A stretch of DNA of 39,660 nucleotides, from NCBI GenBank assembly GCA_948851665.1, contig CAQOWG010000008.1, positions 1-39,660 on the forward strand, given 5' to 3'. Source of the DNA: an uncultured Candidatus Saccharibacteria bacterium (GTDB lineage: Bacteria; Patescibacteriota; Saccharimonadia; Saccharimonadales; Saccharimonadaceae). Positions 24,044 through 30,728 of the stretch are shown here, piece after piece. The translations under genes were made by a program, and so were the position numbers. The stretch's first letter is position 1; every line of letters begins with the position of its first letter. Under the pieces are notes generated by a model that saw nothing but the letters and a program-made list of their open reading frames with translations, did no database searches and had not been told where the DNA came from.

Positions 24044-24072
24044 ATTTTACTACAATTTTAAGAGAATTACAA
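24044..24072 (-). promoter_or_regulatory. Probable promoter of rplY
   Basis: Minus strand -35 TTGTAA (24067-24072), 17-bp spacer and -10 TAAAAT (24044-24049). The leader of about 22 nt contains AAAGGAG. Confidence 0.45.
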
Positions 24073-24123
24073 TAGGGTTGGAGGGTTATGGCTAATTTAA
24101 AATACTTATGTTGCGACTGGGGG

Positions 24124-24152
24124 TTGTGAACTTAACAGGGATGAGGTATAAT
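24124..24152 (+). promoter_or_regulatory. Promoter of hicBA
   Basis: -35 TTGTGA (24124-24129), 17-bp spacer, -10 TATAAT (24147-24152). The leader of about 23 nt carries AGGGAG at 24170-24175, 6 nt before the GTG start. Confidence 0.6.
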
Positions 24153-24181
24153 TGGAGACAGAATTAAATAGGGAGTATATA

Positions 24182-24556
24182 GTGGGAAAGCTACCACAAC
24201 AAGATAGTGGGGCGGCGAGCGCATTGCGCAAGGAAGCGCAGCGATTGCCGGAAGTGCGGGTTATGTTTGAGAAAATCAGCGAGCTAGCGAATGGCAAGTT
24301 GGAATTTAAAATCAGTACCATGCCGAACGGCGATTGGGTAGCGGAGTCGGTCAATCTTCCTGGCATTCTTACCGGTGGGACAAGAGACGACGATGTGAAT
24401 GATTTGATTGCGGATGCGACTTTTACTTTTTTTGACATCCCAAGCAAATATTGTTCTGCTCTAAAGCTTTTTAACGCTGGTACAAAGAAGCAGTGGCTGA
24501 CGGGCAAAAGGTTAGCGTATTACTCCACAGCTCCAAAGACTACTGCTGGAGCCTAA
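24182..24556 (+). CDS. hicB: HicB-like antitoxin
   Basis: A 124-residue protein with the HicB partial RNase H-like fold: KLEFKISTMPNGDWVAESVNLPG followed by ILTGGTRDDDVNDLIADATFTFF, seen from about residue 39 on, matches the family strand-strand-helix pattern. HicB binds and blocks the HicA toxin and often represses the operon. No clear C-terminal DNA-binding domain is seen. I choose GTG at 24182, which has AGGGAG 6 nt upstream; an earlier TTG at 24152 falls on the -10 box. The stop touches the hicA ATG, so the two are translationally coupled. Confidence 0.75.
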   Translation: MGKLPQQDSGAASALRKEAQRLPEVRVMFEKISELANGKLEFKISTMPNGDWVAESVNLPGILTGGTRDDDVNDLIADATFTFFDIPSKYCSALKLFNAGTKKQWLTGKRLAYYSTAPKTTAGA

Positions 24557-24790
24557 ATGAGGTTGCCTAGCGGTTTAACACAGAAGCGGTGGGTGAGTGC
24601 TTGTGAAAAACTAGGGCTAGAAATTAGCACAAAGGGTGGAAAAGGTAGCCACATCAAGGTTATTTGCAAAGGAAAAGGTGCGACCACGATACCGAAGAAT
24701 ATTAACGTCGGCATCAACAAGAGTTTAGGGTCGAGATTACAGCAATGGGGGTATTCTGAAGAGCAAATCTGCGAAGCGCTAGGTATATAA
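24557..24790 (+). CDS. hicA: HicA-like mRNA interferase toxin
   Basis: A 77-residue double-stranded-RNA-binding-like protein of the HicA/YcfA family, which cleaves mRNA during translation. The catalytic histidine is in GGKGSHIKV (about residue 32) and the helix after ATTIPKN-INVGINKSLGSRLQQWGY fits the family. The order antitoxin-toxin is the reverse of the usual hicA-hicB. The gene ends at a palindrome and a strong terminator. Small size, motif and partner make the call fairly safe. Confidence 0.82.
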   Translation: MRLPSGLTQKRWVSACEKLGLEISTKGGKGSHIKVICKGKGATTIPKNINVGINKSLGSRLQQWGYSEEQICEALGI

Positions 24791-24801
24791 CTTTATAAAG
24801 T
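24790..24801. repeat. Copy of palindrome ACTTTATAAAGT
   Basis: A 12-bp perfect palindrome that begins on the last base of the hicA stop codon and shares its core with the Fic operators. It also lies just before the shared terminator. Confidence 0.5.
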
Positions 24802-24805
24802 CTAT

Positions 24806-24833
24806 AAAAGCACCCTCTTTTGAGGGTGCTTTT
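24806..24833. terminator. Bidirectional terminator, hicBA and DUF916-like gene
   Basis: Perfect 12-bp stem AAAAGCACCCTC/GAGGGTGCTTTT (24806-24817 and 24822-24833) with a 4-nt loop of T on the plus strand. A- and T-runs at both ends let it act on both strands. Confidence 0.85.
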
Positions 24834-24842
24834 GGGTGGGTT

Positions 24843-24875
24843 AGTGCCAGCGATGGGTCTACTAAAACTGGCACT
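24843..24875. repeat. 8-bp inverted repeat
   Basis: AGTGCCAG (24843-24850) and CTGGCACT (24868-24875) with a 17-nt loop, between the bidirectional terminator and the DUF916-like gene. There is no T-run, so the role is unknown. Confidence 0.4.
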
Positions 24876-24901
24876 ATGCCGAGAGGCCCAGCGGAGCCGA
24901 A

Positions 24902-25843
24902 TTAGCGGTTCCGGCGGCCGATGATGCGGCTAATAATCCAGAAGACGGCAAGACCGATAAATAGGACGATGACTATGATGAGCCATAGCGGGCAGATGAT
25001 GACGGTCTTTTCGACGACGGATTCTTCGTCGAAAATCTTGACTACGGACTTGACTTTGAAGATGCCGATTGACGGAGCGTCTTCCCAAATGGTTTCGGTG
25101 TAGCGATTGGTGTCTGGGAAAATTACGTAGTTAGGGATGACTTCTTTGCCGTCTTGATAGGTTGAATTACTATATTCGAGGCTGTTGTTGAAGAAATTAC
25201 GTACTTCGAGCAGGTAGGTAGCGGGGAGATAGACGTTACCGTCGTTACGAACGGTGGAAGTCGCTTTGAGTGGTGCGCTAAAGACAAAACCTGGAACTTT
25301 GTTGCTAGTGACTGAACCTTTCTTAGTGGTGGTACCTTCGACATTCGAGAACATGATGAAGGCGACGCGTTGCAAGGTATTCACGCCGGAGCCGGGCTCG
25401 ACATCCATAGTAACGGCGATGGCGGCATTCTGATTGCCGGCGGGGGCGTTCTTGGGGACTTTGACAGTGTAATTGACCTCGACAGAAGAGTTCGGTTGAA
25501 CGGTGTCGCTCTCGCTTGAGAAAGTAACCCATTCAGTGAGCTGAGTATAGTCGCTTGGGAAGTCGAATAATGGGTCATAGTCTGTATCGCTGACTGAATA
25601 AGGGACGACTTCGGCGGTGAATTTATAGGGCTTGGTACCAGTGTTCTGTACGGCGAAAGCGCCGGTATAAGTTGAACCGGGCTTGAGCTGGCCAAGGTCG
25701 GCTTGGCTAGGTGAAATCTGTAAACGGTAGTCCGGTAGATCCGCAGCACTAGTCGGCTGACTGAAAAGACTGACGCCCGCTAGAAAAGCTACTGGCAATA
25801 CAAGCAGAGATAACAGACGATGAGATAATTTTATATTTTTCAT
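24902..25843 (-). CDS. Membrane-anchored surface protein, DUF916-like
   Basis: A 313-residue surface protein. A signal peptide ends after TSA (residue 33). The Ig-like extracellular part has SPSQADLGQLKPGSTYTGAF and WVTFSSESDTVQPNSSVEVNYTVKVPKNAPAG, the pattern of the DUF916/WxL-interacting domain that binds peptidoglycan or WxL proteins in Gram-positives. A helix near 285-307 and RIIGRRNR anchor it in the membrane. It lies just downstream of the secreted gene at 25941-26678 on the same strand, like the pairing of DUF916 proteins with secreted partners, but each gene has its own promoter. The role in adhesion is inference. Confidence 0.75.
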   Translation of the reverse strand: MKNIKLSHRLLSLLVLPVAFLAGVSLFSQPTSAADLPDYRLQISPSQADLGQLKPGSTYTGAFAVQNTGTKPYKFTAEVVPYSVSDTDYDPLFDFPSDYTQLTEWVTFSSESDTVQPNSSVEVNYTVKVPKNAPAGNQNAAIAVTMDVEPGSGVNTLQRVAFIMFSNVEGTTTKKGSVTSNKVPGFVFSAPLKATSTVRNDGNVYLPATYLLEVRNFFNNSLEYSNSTYQDGKEVIPNYVIFPDTNRYTETIWEDAPSIGIFKVKSVVKIFDEESVVEKTVIICPLWLIIVIVLFIGLAVFWIISRIIGRRNR

Positions 25844-25862
25844 TTTCCTCCTTATTCATACC

Positions 25863-25868
25863 ATTATA
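25863..25868 (-). promoter_or_regulatory. -10 box of the DUF916-like gene
   Basis: Minus strand TGC-TATAAT, extended -10, with a leader of about 15 nt that contains AAGGAGG close to the ATG. Confidence 0.6.
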
Positions 25869-25896
25869 GCATAGCCGTGAACGTGGAGAAAGTCCA

Positions 25897-25922
25897 AAAA
25901 TACCCTCCGAAGAGGGTATTTT
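25897..25922 (-). terminator. Terminator of the secreted-protein gene at 25941
   Basis: Perfect 11-bp stem AAAATACCCTC/GAGGGTATTTT. Read on the minus strand, the loop is the stable tetraloop C(TTCG)G. Confidence 0.85.
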
Positions 25923-25940
25923 ATCGTCTGGCTATCTCGC

Positions 25941-26678
25941 TTAGAAAGCAAGAGTGGCATCGGTAGCGGCCGTGAAGGTCACAGTTTGAGCATACTCATC
26001 GGCAGCCTGGCTAGCGTCAGCGGAAACACCGAAAGTGATTTTGGTGTTTAGACCATTTGCATCGGTAGCCTTACCATAGGAAGAGATTTTTTCGTTAGTG
26101 GTTGGGATATTGGCCGAATAATTGGTGTAGGCAGATACGAGTTTGTAGTTGGTAGCATCATCGTATGCACCACCAGTGCCACCTGCTTCAGCCTTAAAGC
26201 TCCAAAGAGATCTATTGTAATATGGAACACCAGCAGCAATTGTGTTATTGCTGTCAGTCTTACCAACTAGGTTGGTGCCAGCAGCTTTGATGCCAAGCTT
26301 GTAGCCCTTAGCGTTGTTGGTCTTGACGTTAACGAGCAAGTTGCCTTCTACGACGGCACCACCGTTGACTAGCTCACCGAGATCCAAAGTGTGGGCGTGA
26401 GCGACGACGGTAGCTGGGTCCCCTGCAGTAATGTCAGTAGCAGCGGTTTCATCAAAAGTACCCTTGTCACCAGCTGCTAGTTCGATTGAGATATAATCTT
26501 TGAGGGTAGCTTTGACCGTAACTTGGTCAGTAACGGGGTTGTCGTTGTCCCCATTAAGTGGAGTAGTAGCAGCCATTGCGTTAAATGGCAAAGCAGCCAT
26601 TGCGTTAAATGGCAAAGCAGCCACGCCCAAGCCAGCGACAACACCTAGAATCGCAAAAGCTTTTGTTGTTTTAGACAT
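25941..26678 (-). CDS. Secreted surface protein, 245 aa
   Basis: A signal peptide with a tandem ALPFNAMA duplication covers about residues 1-37, so two possible signal peptidase sites (AMA) follow each other. The mature protein is Ala/Thr/Asn-rich, almost free of Cys, and begins with a beta-type segment VTVKATLKDYISIEL. It lacks a membrane anchor or sorting motif. The family is not recognised; composition and the neighbouring DUF916-like gene suggest a WxL-like or adhesin-like surface protein. AAAGGAG precedes the start and a long-leader promoter lies upstream. It may be abundant, judging by its strong promoter and terminator. Confidence 0.78.
   Translation of the reverse strand: MSKTTKAFAILGVVAGLGVAALPFNAMAALPFNAMAATTPLNGDNDNPVTDQVTVKATLKDYISIELAAGDKGTFDETAATDITAGDPATVVAHAHTLDLGELVNGGAVVEGNLLVNVKTNNAKGYKLGIKAAGTNLVGKTDSNNTIAAGVPYYNRSLWSFKAEAGGTGGAYDDATNYKLVSAYTNYSANIPTTNEKISSYGKATDANGLNTKITFGVSADASQAADEYAQTVTFTAATDATLAF
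26568..26615. repeat. 24-bp tandem duplication in a signal peptide
   Basis: Two exact, adjacent copies of a 24-bp unit (26568-26591 and 26592-26615) in frame encode ALPFNAMA twice. The unit is followed by a partial third copy (AGCAGCCA). Confidence 0.95.
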
Positions 26679-26739
26679 ATAGACTCCTTTATTTTGTCTT
26701 TATGTTAGTAATTTTTATGTGGAATGTTTCCTAACTCTT

Positions 26740-26767
26740 ATTATACATAAGAACTTTTAGAATGCAA
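26740..26767 (-). promoter_or_regulatory. Promoter of the 245-aa secreted protein gene
   Basis: Minus strand -35 TTGCAT (26762-26767), 16-bp spacer, -10 TATAAT (26740-26745). The leader is about 55 nt and carries AAAGGAG before the ATG at 26678. Confidence 0.6.
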
Positions 26768-26782
26768 GAGTTTTTATGAAAA

Positions 26783-27709
26783 TTAGTTCCCTAGCTCGTC
26801 GGCAGTAGCAATAATACATTCGGCGATGTAGCCCTCGAGAGGATCGGTAATGTCGCGGGTCTGAGCGAGCTCTAGATATTTATAGTAAGCGGTCTTGCGG
26901 TCGCGCGAGAGGATGGGTGGCACCAGACCGAGCTTCAAGGCGAGCGCAAAAAGCAGGAGCCGACCAGTGCGACCGTTGCCATCTGAGAACGGGTGAATGC
27001 GCTCGAACTCGGCATGACTACTGGCGAGAAGTCCGATTGGATCCCGAGTTTCGCCGTTCACGCTATTGCACCAATTCGTCATCAGTTCAGGAATCTTTAT
27101 AAAATTCGCAAGCGCGACACGAGCACCGTTAATGCGCACTGGGTGCTCGCGCCAATGCCCGGCATCGGAAATAATACCATTTAGTAGACGTAGGTGGACT
27201 GATTGGATTAGATCGGGCGTGAACTGGAATGGCTGGCCAAAGTTCAGTTCATCCAGCAGGAAATGGAGAGCGGTTTGGTGATTGATAGCTTCGCGCTGCT
27301 CAATTTGACTGCGATTACGCAGGAGTCGATTGTCGACCAGCACGGCAGCAACGTCGGCTTCGGTCATGGTGCTACCTTCCGTAGCGTTAGTGTGATAGGT
27401 GAAGCCGACTGTGAGCTGGTCCAAAACTTCCCTGTTGGCTAAGAGTTTTTTGACGGAATATTTTTGGCGGGTGGCGGTATTTTTGAGCTCGGCTAAGCGA
27501 CGAGGGTCGATAGAATCCGCGCCTAGAATTTCCGCCGAAAGAGCTAAAATCGCCTTCGCGGCGGCAGGGCGAGGAGTGGATTTGCCATTAACCCAGCTGT
27601 TCAAAGTTGGAAAACTGACGCCAAGACGACTGGCAAGCTTGTCCTGGCTGAGACCGCTGGCGGTTAAAAGTTGCCCTAAAAGAGTTTGGTAGTTTGTGTT
27701 TTGTTCCAT
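26783..27709 (-). CDS. Fic-domain protein with N-terminal HTH
   Basis: A 308-residue predicted AMP-transferase with a built-in transcription factor. An XRE-type HTH lies at about 18-45 (GLSQDKLASRLGVSFPTLNSW). The Fic catalytic motif is intact: HPFSDGNGRTGR at 239-250. The inhibitory motif (S/T)xxxE(G/N) appears as TNATEG at 107-112, before the Fic core, which makes it a class II enzyme that is self-inhibited by its own Glu111. HTH-Fic proteins of this layout usually modify a protein partner and regulate their own gene. The start at 27709 lies 6 nt after a TATACT -10, so the message is leaderless. The target is unknown. Confidence 0.9.
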   Translation of the reverse strand: MEQNTNYQTLLGQLLTASGLSQDKLASRLGVSFPTLNSWVNGKSTPRPAAAKAILALSAEILGADSIDPRRLAELKNTATRQKYSVKKLLANREVLDQLTVGFTYHTNATEGSTMTEADVAAVLVDNRLLRNRSQIEQREAINHQTALHFLLDELNFGQPFQFTPDLIQSVHLRLLNGIISDAGHWREHPVRINGARVALANFIKIPELMTNWCNSVNGETRDPIGLLASSHAEFERIHPFSDGNGRTGRLLLFALALKLGLVPPILSRDRKTAYYKYLELAQTRDITDPLEGYIAECIIATADELGN

Positions 27710-27715
27710 AGTCTC

Positions 27716-27757
27716 AGTATAGGAAACTTTATAAAGTTTGTCAAACTTTATAAAGTT
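27716..27757 (-). promoter_or_regulatory. Fic promoter with two palindromic operators
   Basis: -35 TTGACA (27739-27744), 17-bp spacer, -10 TATACT (27716-27721). One palindrome, AAACTTTATAAAGTTT (27724-27739), fills the spacer. A second, AACTTTATAAAGTT (27744-27757), lies directly upstream of the -35. The centres are 19 bp apart, so both face nearly the same side of the helix. A repressor bound here would block RNA polymerase; the HTH of the Fic protein is the natural candidate. Confidence 0.8.
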
Positions 27758-27779
27758 CACAAAAGTGCGTGTTTTTTGG

Positions 27780-30662
27780 CTATTCTTGCAAATAATCACG
27801 CAAATATTTGCCCGTGGGCGTATTGCCATCGGCAGCAAGCTGTTCGGGCGTACCTGTCGCGACCACTTCACCACCTTTAATACCACCTTCAGGACCCATA
27901 TCAATCAGCCAATCAGCGGACTTGATGACGTGAAGATTGTGCTCGATGATGATCATAGAGTTACCGCCGTCGACTAGACGACCGAGGATTTCGAGCAGAC
28001 GTTTGACGTCGTCAGTATGAAGGCCGGTGGTGGGTTCATCAAGGATATAGAGAGTTTTACCGGTACTACGGCGGGCGAGCTCGGTGGCGAGTTTGATACG
28101 CTGAGCTTCCCCGCCAGAGAAAGTAGTGGCAGGCTGGCCGAGTTTGATATAACCGAGGCCGACTTCTTGGATAGTGAGGAGTTTATTATAAATCGCTGGG
28201 ATATTACCAAAGAACTCGACTGCTTCGTCAATGGTCATACCGAGAACTTCAGAAATGTCTTTGCCTTTATATTTGACCTCAAGGGCCTCGTGATTGTAGC
28301 GCTTGCCATGACAAACCGGGCAGGTAACATAAACATCGGGCAAGAAGTGCATTTCGATTTTATTGACGCCGTCGCCCTGGCAATGTTCACAGCGACCACC
28401 TTTGACATTAAAGCTGAAGCGACCGGATTTATAACCACGGAGTTGGGCTTCGGGTTGCTGAGCAAAAAGTTCGCGAATTTGATTAAACACGCCGGTATAG
28501 GTGGCGGCGTTGGAGCGGGGAGTGCGACCGATTGGGCTTTGGTCGATGACGATACATTTATCAAGATGTTCGATGCCGTCGATACGGTCGTGTAGGCCGG
28601 CAACGGTCTGGGCGCGATGGAGGCGGGCAAGGAGTTCACTCGCAAGGATCTCATTAACGAGAGTGGATTTGCCGGAGCCAGAAACGCCAGAAACGACATT
28701 CATAACCCCAAGCGGGAATTTGACGGTGATGTTTTTGAGGTTGTTCTCGCGAGCGCCAACCACGACTAATTCCTGGTTCTTTTTGGCTTTGCGACGCTTT
28801 TTGGGCACAGAAATTGTGAGCTTGCCGGAAAGATATTTGCCAGTGACAGAATTGTCATTTTCGGCAACTTCGGCAGGAGTACCGGCGGCGACTAGGCGGC
28901 CACCATTGGTGCCAGCGCCAGGACCGATGTCAATAATATAATCAGCGTCGCGCATAGTATCTTCGTCATGCTCGACTACAAGGACGGTGTTTTTGAGGTC
29001 ACGTAGATGTTTCAAGGTGGCAATCAATTTATCGTTATCGCGCTGGTGAAGACCGATGGAAGGCTCGTCGAGCACATAAAGCACACCCTGGAGGCCGGAG
29101 CCGATCTGAGTGGCAAGGCGAATCCGCTGGGCTTCCCCACCGGAAAGGGTATTGGCAGCGCGGCCGAGTTCAAGATAGCCAAGGCCAACATCCTGCATGA
29201 ATTTGACGCGTTCACGGATTTCTTTGACGATAGGTTCGGCAATTTGGGCCTCGGATTCGGTAAATTTGAGGTCATTACTCAAAACTTGCAAAGTGGCGTC
29301 GACGTCGAGATTGCACATGTCCATGATATTAAGGCCATGCACAGTGACAGCGAGAACGGATGGCTTGAGGCGGGCGCCGTGACAGGTCTGACAAACGCGT
29401 TCGCGCATGAAGCGTTCAATATCTTTCCTAATAAAATCAGACTCGGTTTCTTTGTGACGACGTTCGAGAGTTGGGATAACGCCCTCATAGGTAGACTGGT
29501 AAGTGGCACCGTTGCCCCATTTGCCATGTCCACCAACTTTGACTTCGTACTTACGGTCGCCCGTGCCGTAAAGAAGCATGTGGATTTGGTCTTCGGTAAG
29601 TTCACTGATGGGGACATGAATTGAGAAACCATTAGTCTCGGCGACAGTATCAAGGCGCTTGAGCCACCAGGATTCTTGGGTGACGCGGTTAAAGGGACGG
29701 ATGCCACCCTCGGCGATAGTGAGATTTGGATTCAAAATAAGGTCGGGGTCGATCTCGAGACGACTGCCAAGCCCGGTACAAGTTGGGCAGGCGCCTTGAG
29801 GAGCATTAAAAGAAAAGAGGCGTGGCTCGAGCTCTGGGATTAGCTCATCGGGATGCAATTCACAGGCATAACGCTGAGAGTAGGTCAGAATCTCAGTATC
29901 ACCATCTTGGCCATGAGCTTCGATACTTGTTGTGTTGTCGTTGATTTTTAATAATTTAATAATTCCCTGGCCGAGGTCGAGCGCTTGCTCAATAGAGCCA
30001 GAAATACGCGAGAGCAGATCTGGCGAGAGAATAAACCGATCAACGACAATTTCGATATCGTGGCGATCGTTTTTGTTAAGCTCGGGGAACTCGTCGAGCG
30101 CATAGACAATACCGTCCACTCGCACGCGCGAAAAACCTTTTTGCTGGTATTGTTCGGAGATATGCAAGAAACTACCCTTTTTCTGAGAAATGATTGGCGC
30201 AAGAAGCATCAATTTACTACCAAGCGGAAGTTTCATGACTTCATCCACGATATCCTCAACGCTACGACGATGAACTTCGCGATGGCAAATTGGACAATGC
30301 GGCACACCAACCCGAGCAAAAAGTAGACGCAAGTAATCATAGACTTCGGTGACGGTGGCGACGGTAGAGCGAGGGTTGCGAGAAGTGGATTTTTGATCGA
30401 TAGAGATAGCGGGGCTAAGACCGGAAATCGAGTCAACATCAGGCTTATCCATTACGCCGAGGAACATACGAGCATAGCTAGAGAGGCTTTCGACATAGCG
30501 ACGCTGACCTTCGGCGTAAATCGTATCAAAAGCGAGACTAGACTTGCCGGAGCCAGACAGACCAGTCAGCACCACGAGCTGATCGCGCGGAATATCGACG
30601 TCAATATTCTTGAGGTTATGCTGGCGGGCGCCACGAATCTTTATAAAGTTATCTCCGTTCAT
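27780..30662 (-). CDS. uvrA: Excinuclease ABC subunit A
   Basis: The 960-residue damage-recognition ATPase of nucleotide excision repair. Both ABC halves are present: Walker A GLSGSGKSS and GVSGSGKST, signatures LSGGEAQRI and FSGGEAQRI, and Walker B YVLDEPSIGLHQRD and YILDEPTTGLHTDD. Zinc modules CPICH-type and CEHCQGDG...CPVCHG are visible. Length is normal. I choose the start at 30662 because the -10 lies 7 nt before it and the opening NFIKIRGARQHNLKNI is canonical; the upstream ATG at 30698 precedes the promoter. The gene ends 70 bp before the Fic gene on the same strand, with no terminator visible between. Confidence 0.96.
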   Translation of the reverse strand: MNGDNFIKIRGARQHNLKNIDVDIPRDQLVVLTGLSGSGKSSLAFDTIYAEGQRRYVESLSSYARMFLGVMDKPDVDSISGLSPAISIDQKSTSRNPRSTVATVTEVYDYLRLLFARVGVPHCPICHREVHRRSVEDIVDEVMKLPLGSKLMLLAPIISQKKGSFLHISEQYQQKGFSRVRVDGIVYALDEFPELNKNDRHDIEIVVDRFILSPDLLSRISGSIEQALDLGQGIIKLLKINDNTTSIEAHGQDGDTEILTYSQRYACELHPDELIPELEPRLFSFNAPQGACPTCTGLGSRLEIDPDLILNPNLTIAEGGIRPFNRVTQESWWLKRLDTVAETNGFSIHVPISELTEDQIHMLLYGTGDRKYEVKVGGHGKWGNGATYQSTYEGVIPTLERRHKETESDFIRKDIERFMRERVCQTCHGARLKPSVLAVTVHGLNIMDMCNLDVDATLQVLSNDLKFTESEAQIAEPIVKEIRERVKFMQDVGLGYLELGRAANTLSGGEAQRIRLATQIGSGLQGVLYVLDEPSIGLHQRDNDKLIATLKHLRDLKNTVLVVEHDEDTMRDADYIIDIGPGAGTNGGRLVAAGTPAEVAENDNSVTGKYLSGKLTISVPKKRRKAKKNQELVVVGARENNLKNITVKFPLGVMNVVSGVSGSGKSTLVNEILASELLARLHRAQTVAGLHDRIDGIEHLDKCIVIDQSPIGRTPRSNAATYTGVFNQIRELFAQQPEAQLRGYKSGRFSFNVKGGRCEHCQGDGVNKIEMHFLPDVYVTCPVCHGKRYNHEALEVKYKGKDISEVLGMTIDEAVEFFGNIPAIYNKLLTIQEVGLGYIKLGQPATTFSGGEAQRIKLATELARRSTGKTLYILDEPTTGLHTDDVKRLLEILGRLVDGGNSMIIIEHNLHVIKSADWLIDMGPEGGIKGGEVVATGTPEQLAADGNTPTGKYLRDYLQE
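30639..30648. repeat. Copy of palindrome CTTTATAAAG at the uvrA start
   Basis: A 10-bp perfect core of the Fic operator palindrome, 14 nt inside the uvrA coding region (Phe-Ile-Lys codons). Because uvrA seems leaderless, a protein bound here would sit right at the promoter. Confidence 0.4.
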
Positions 30663-30669
30663 CGCATAT

Positions 30670-30675
30670 ATTATA
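30670..30675 (-). promoter_or_regulatory. -10 box of uvrA
   Basis: Minus strand TATAAT, 7 nt before the ATG at 30662; leaderless message expected. No extended -10 dinucleotide is present. Confidence 0.6.
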
Positions 30676-30683
30676 TAGTGGAT

Positions 30684-30712
30684 TTTATAAAAAAGCAAGA
30701 CCCCGCGAAAGC
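30684..30712 (-). terminator. Weak terminator-like hairpin after sbcB
   Basis: Minus strand CGC-TTTC-GCG in a C/G-rich stretch followed by TTGCTTTTTT. The stem is short, so this is tentative. Confidence 0.4.
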
Positions 30713-30728
30713 GAGCGACACCACTATA

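Noticed and set aside
24152..24181. TTG start giving HicB ten extra residues
   Set aside because: The codon lies on the -10 box of the promoter; the GTG at 24182 has an AGGGAG site at the right distance.
30663..30698. Longer UvrA N-terminus from an ATG at 30698
   Set aside because: The -10 box at 30670-30675 would fall inside the coding sequence, and the canonical UvrA opening starts after 30662.
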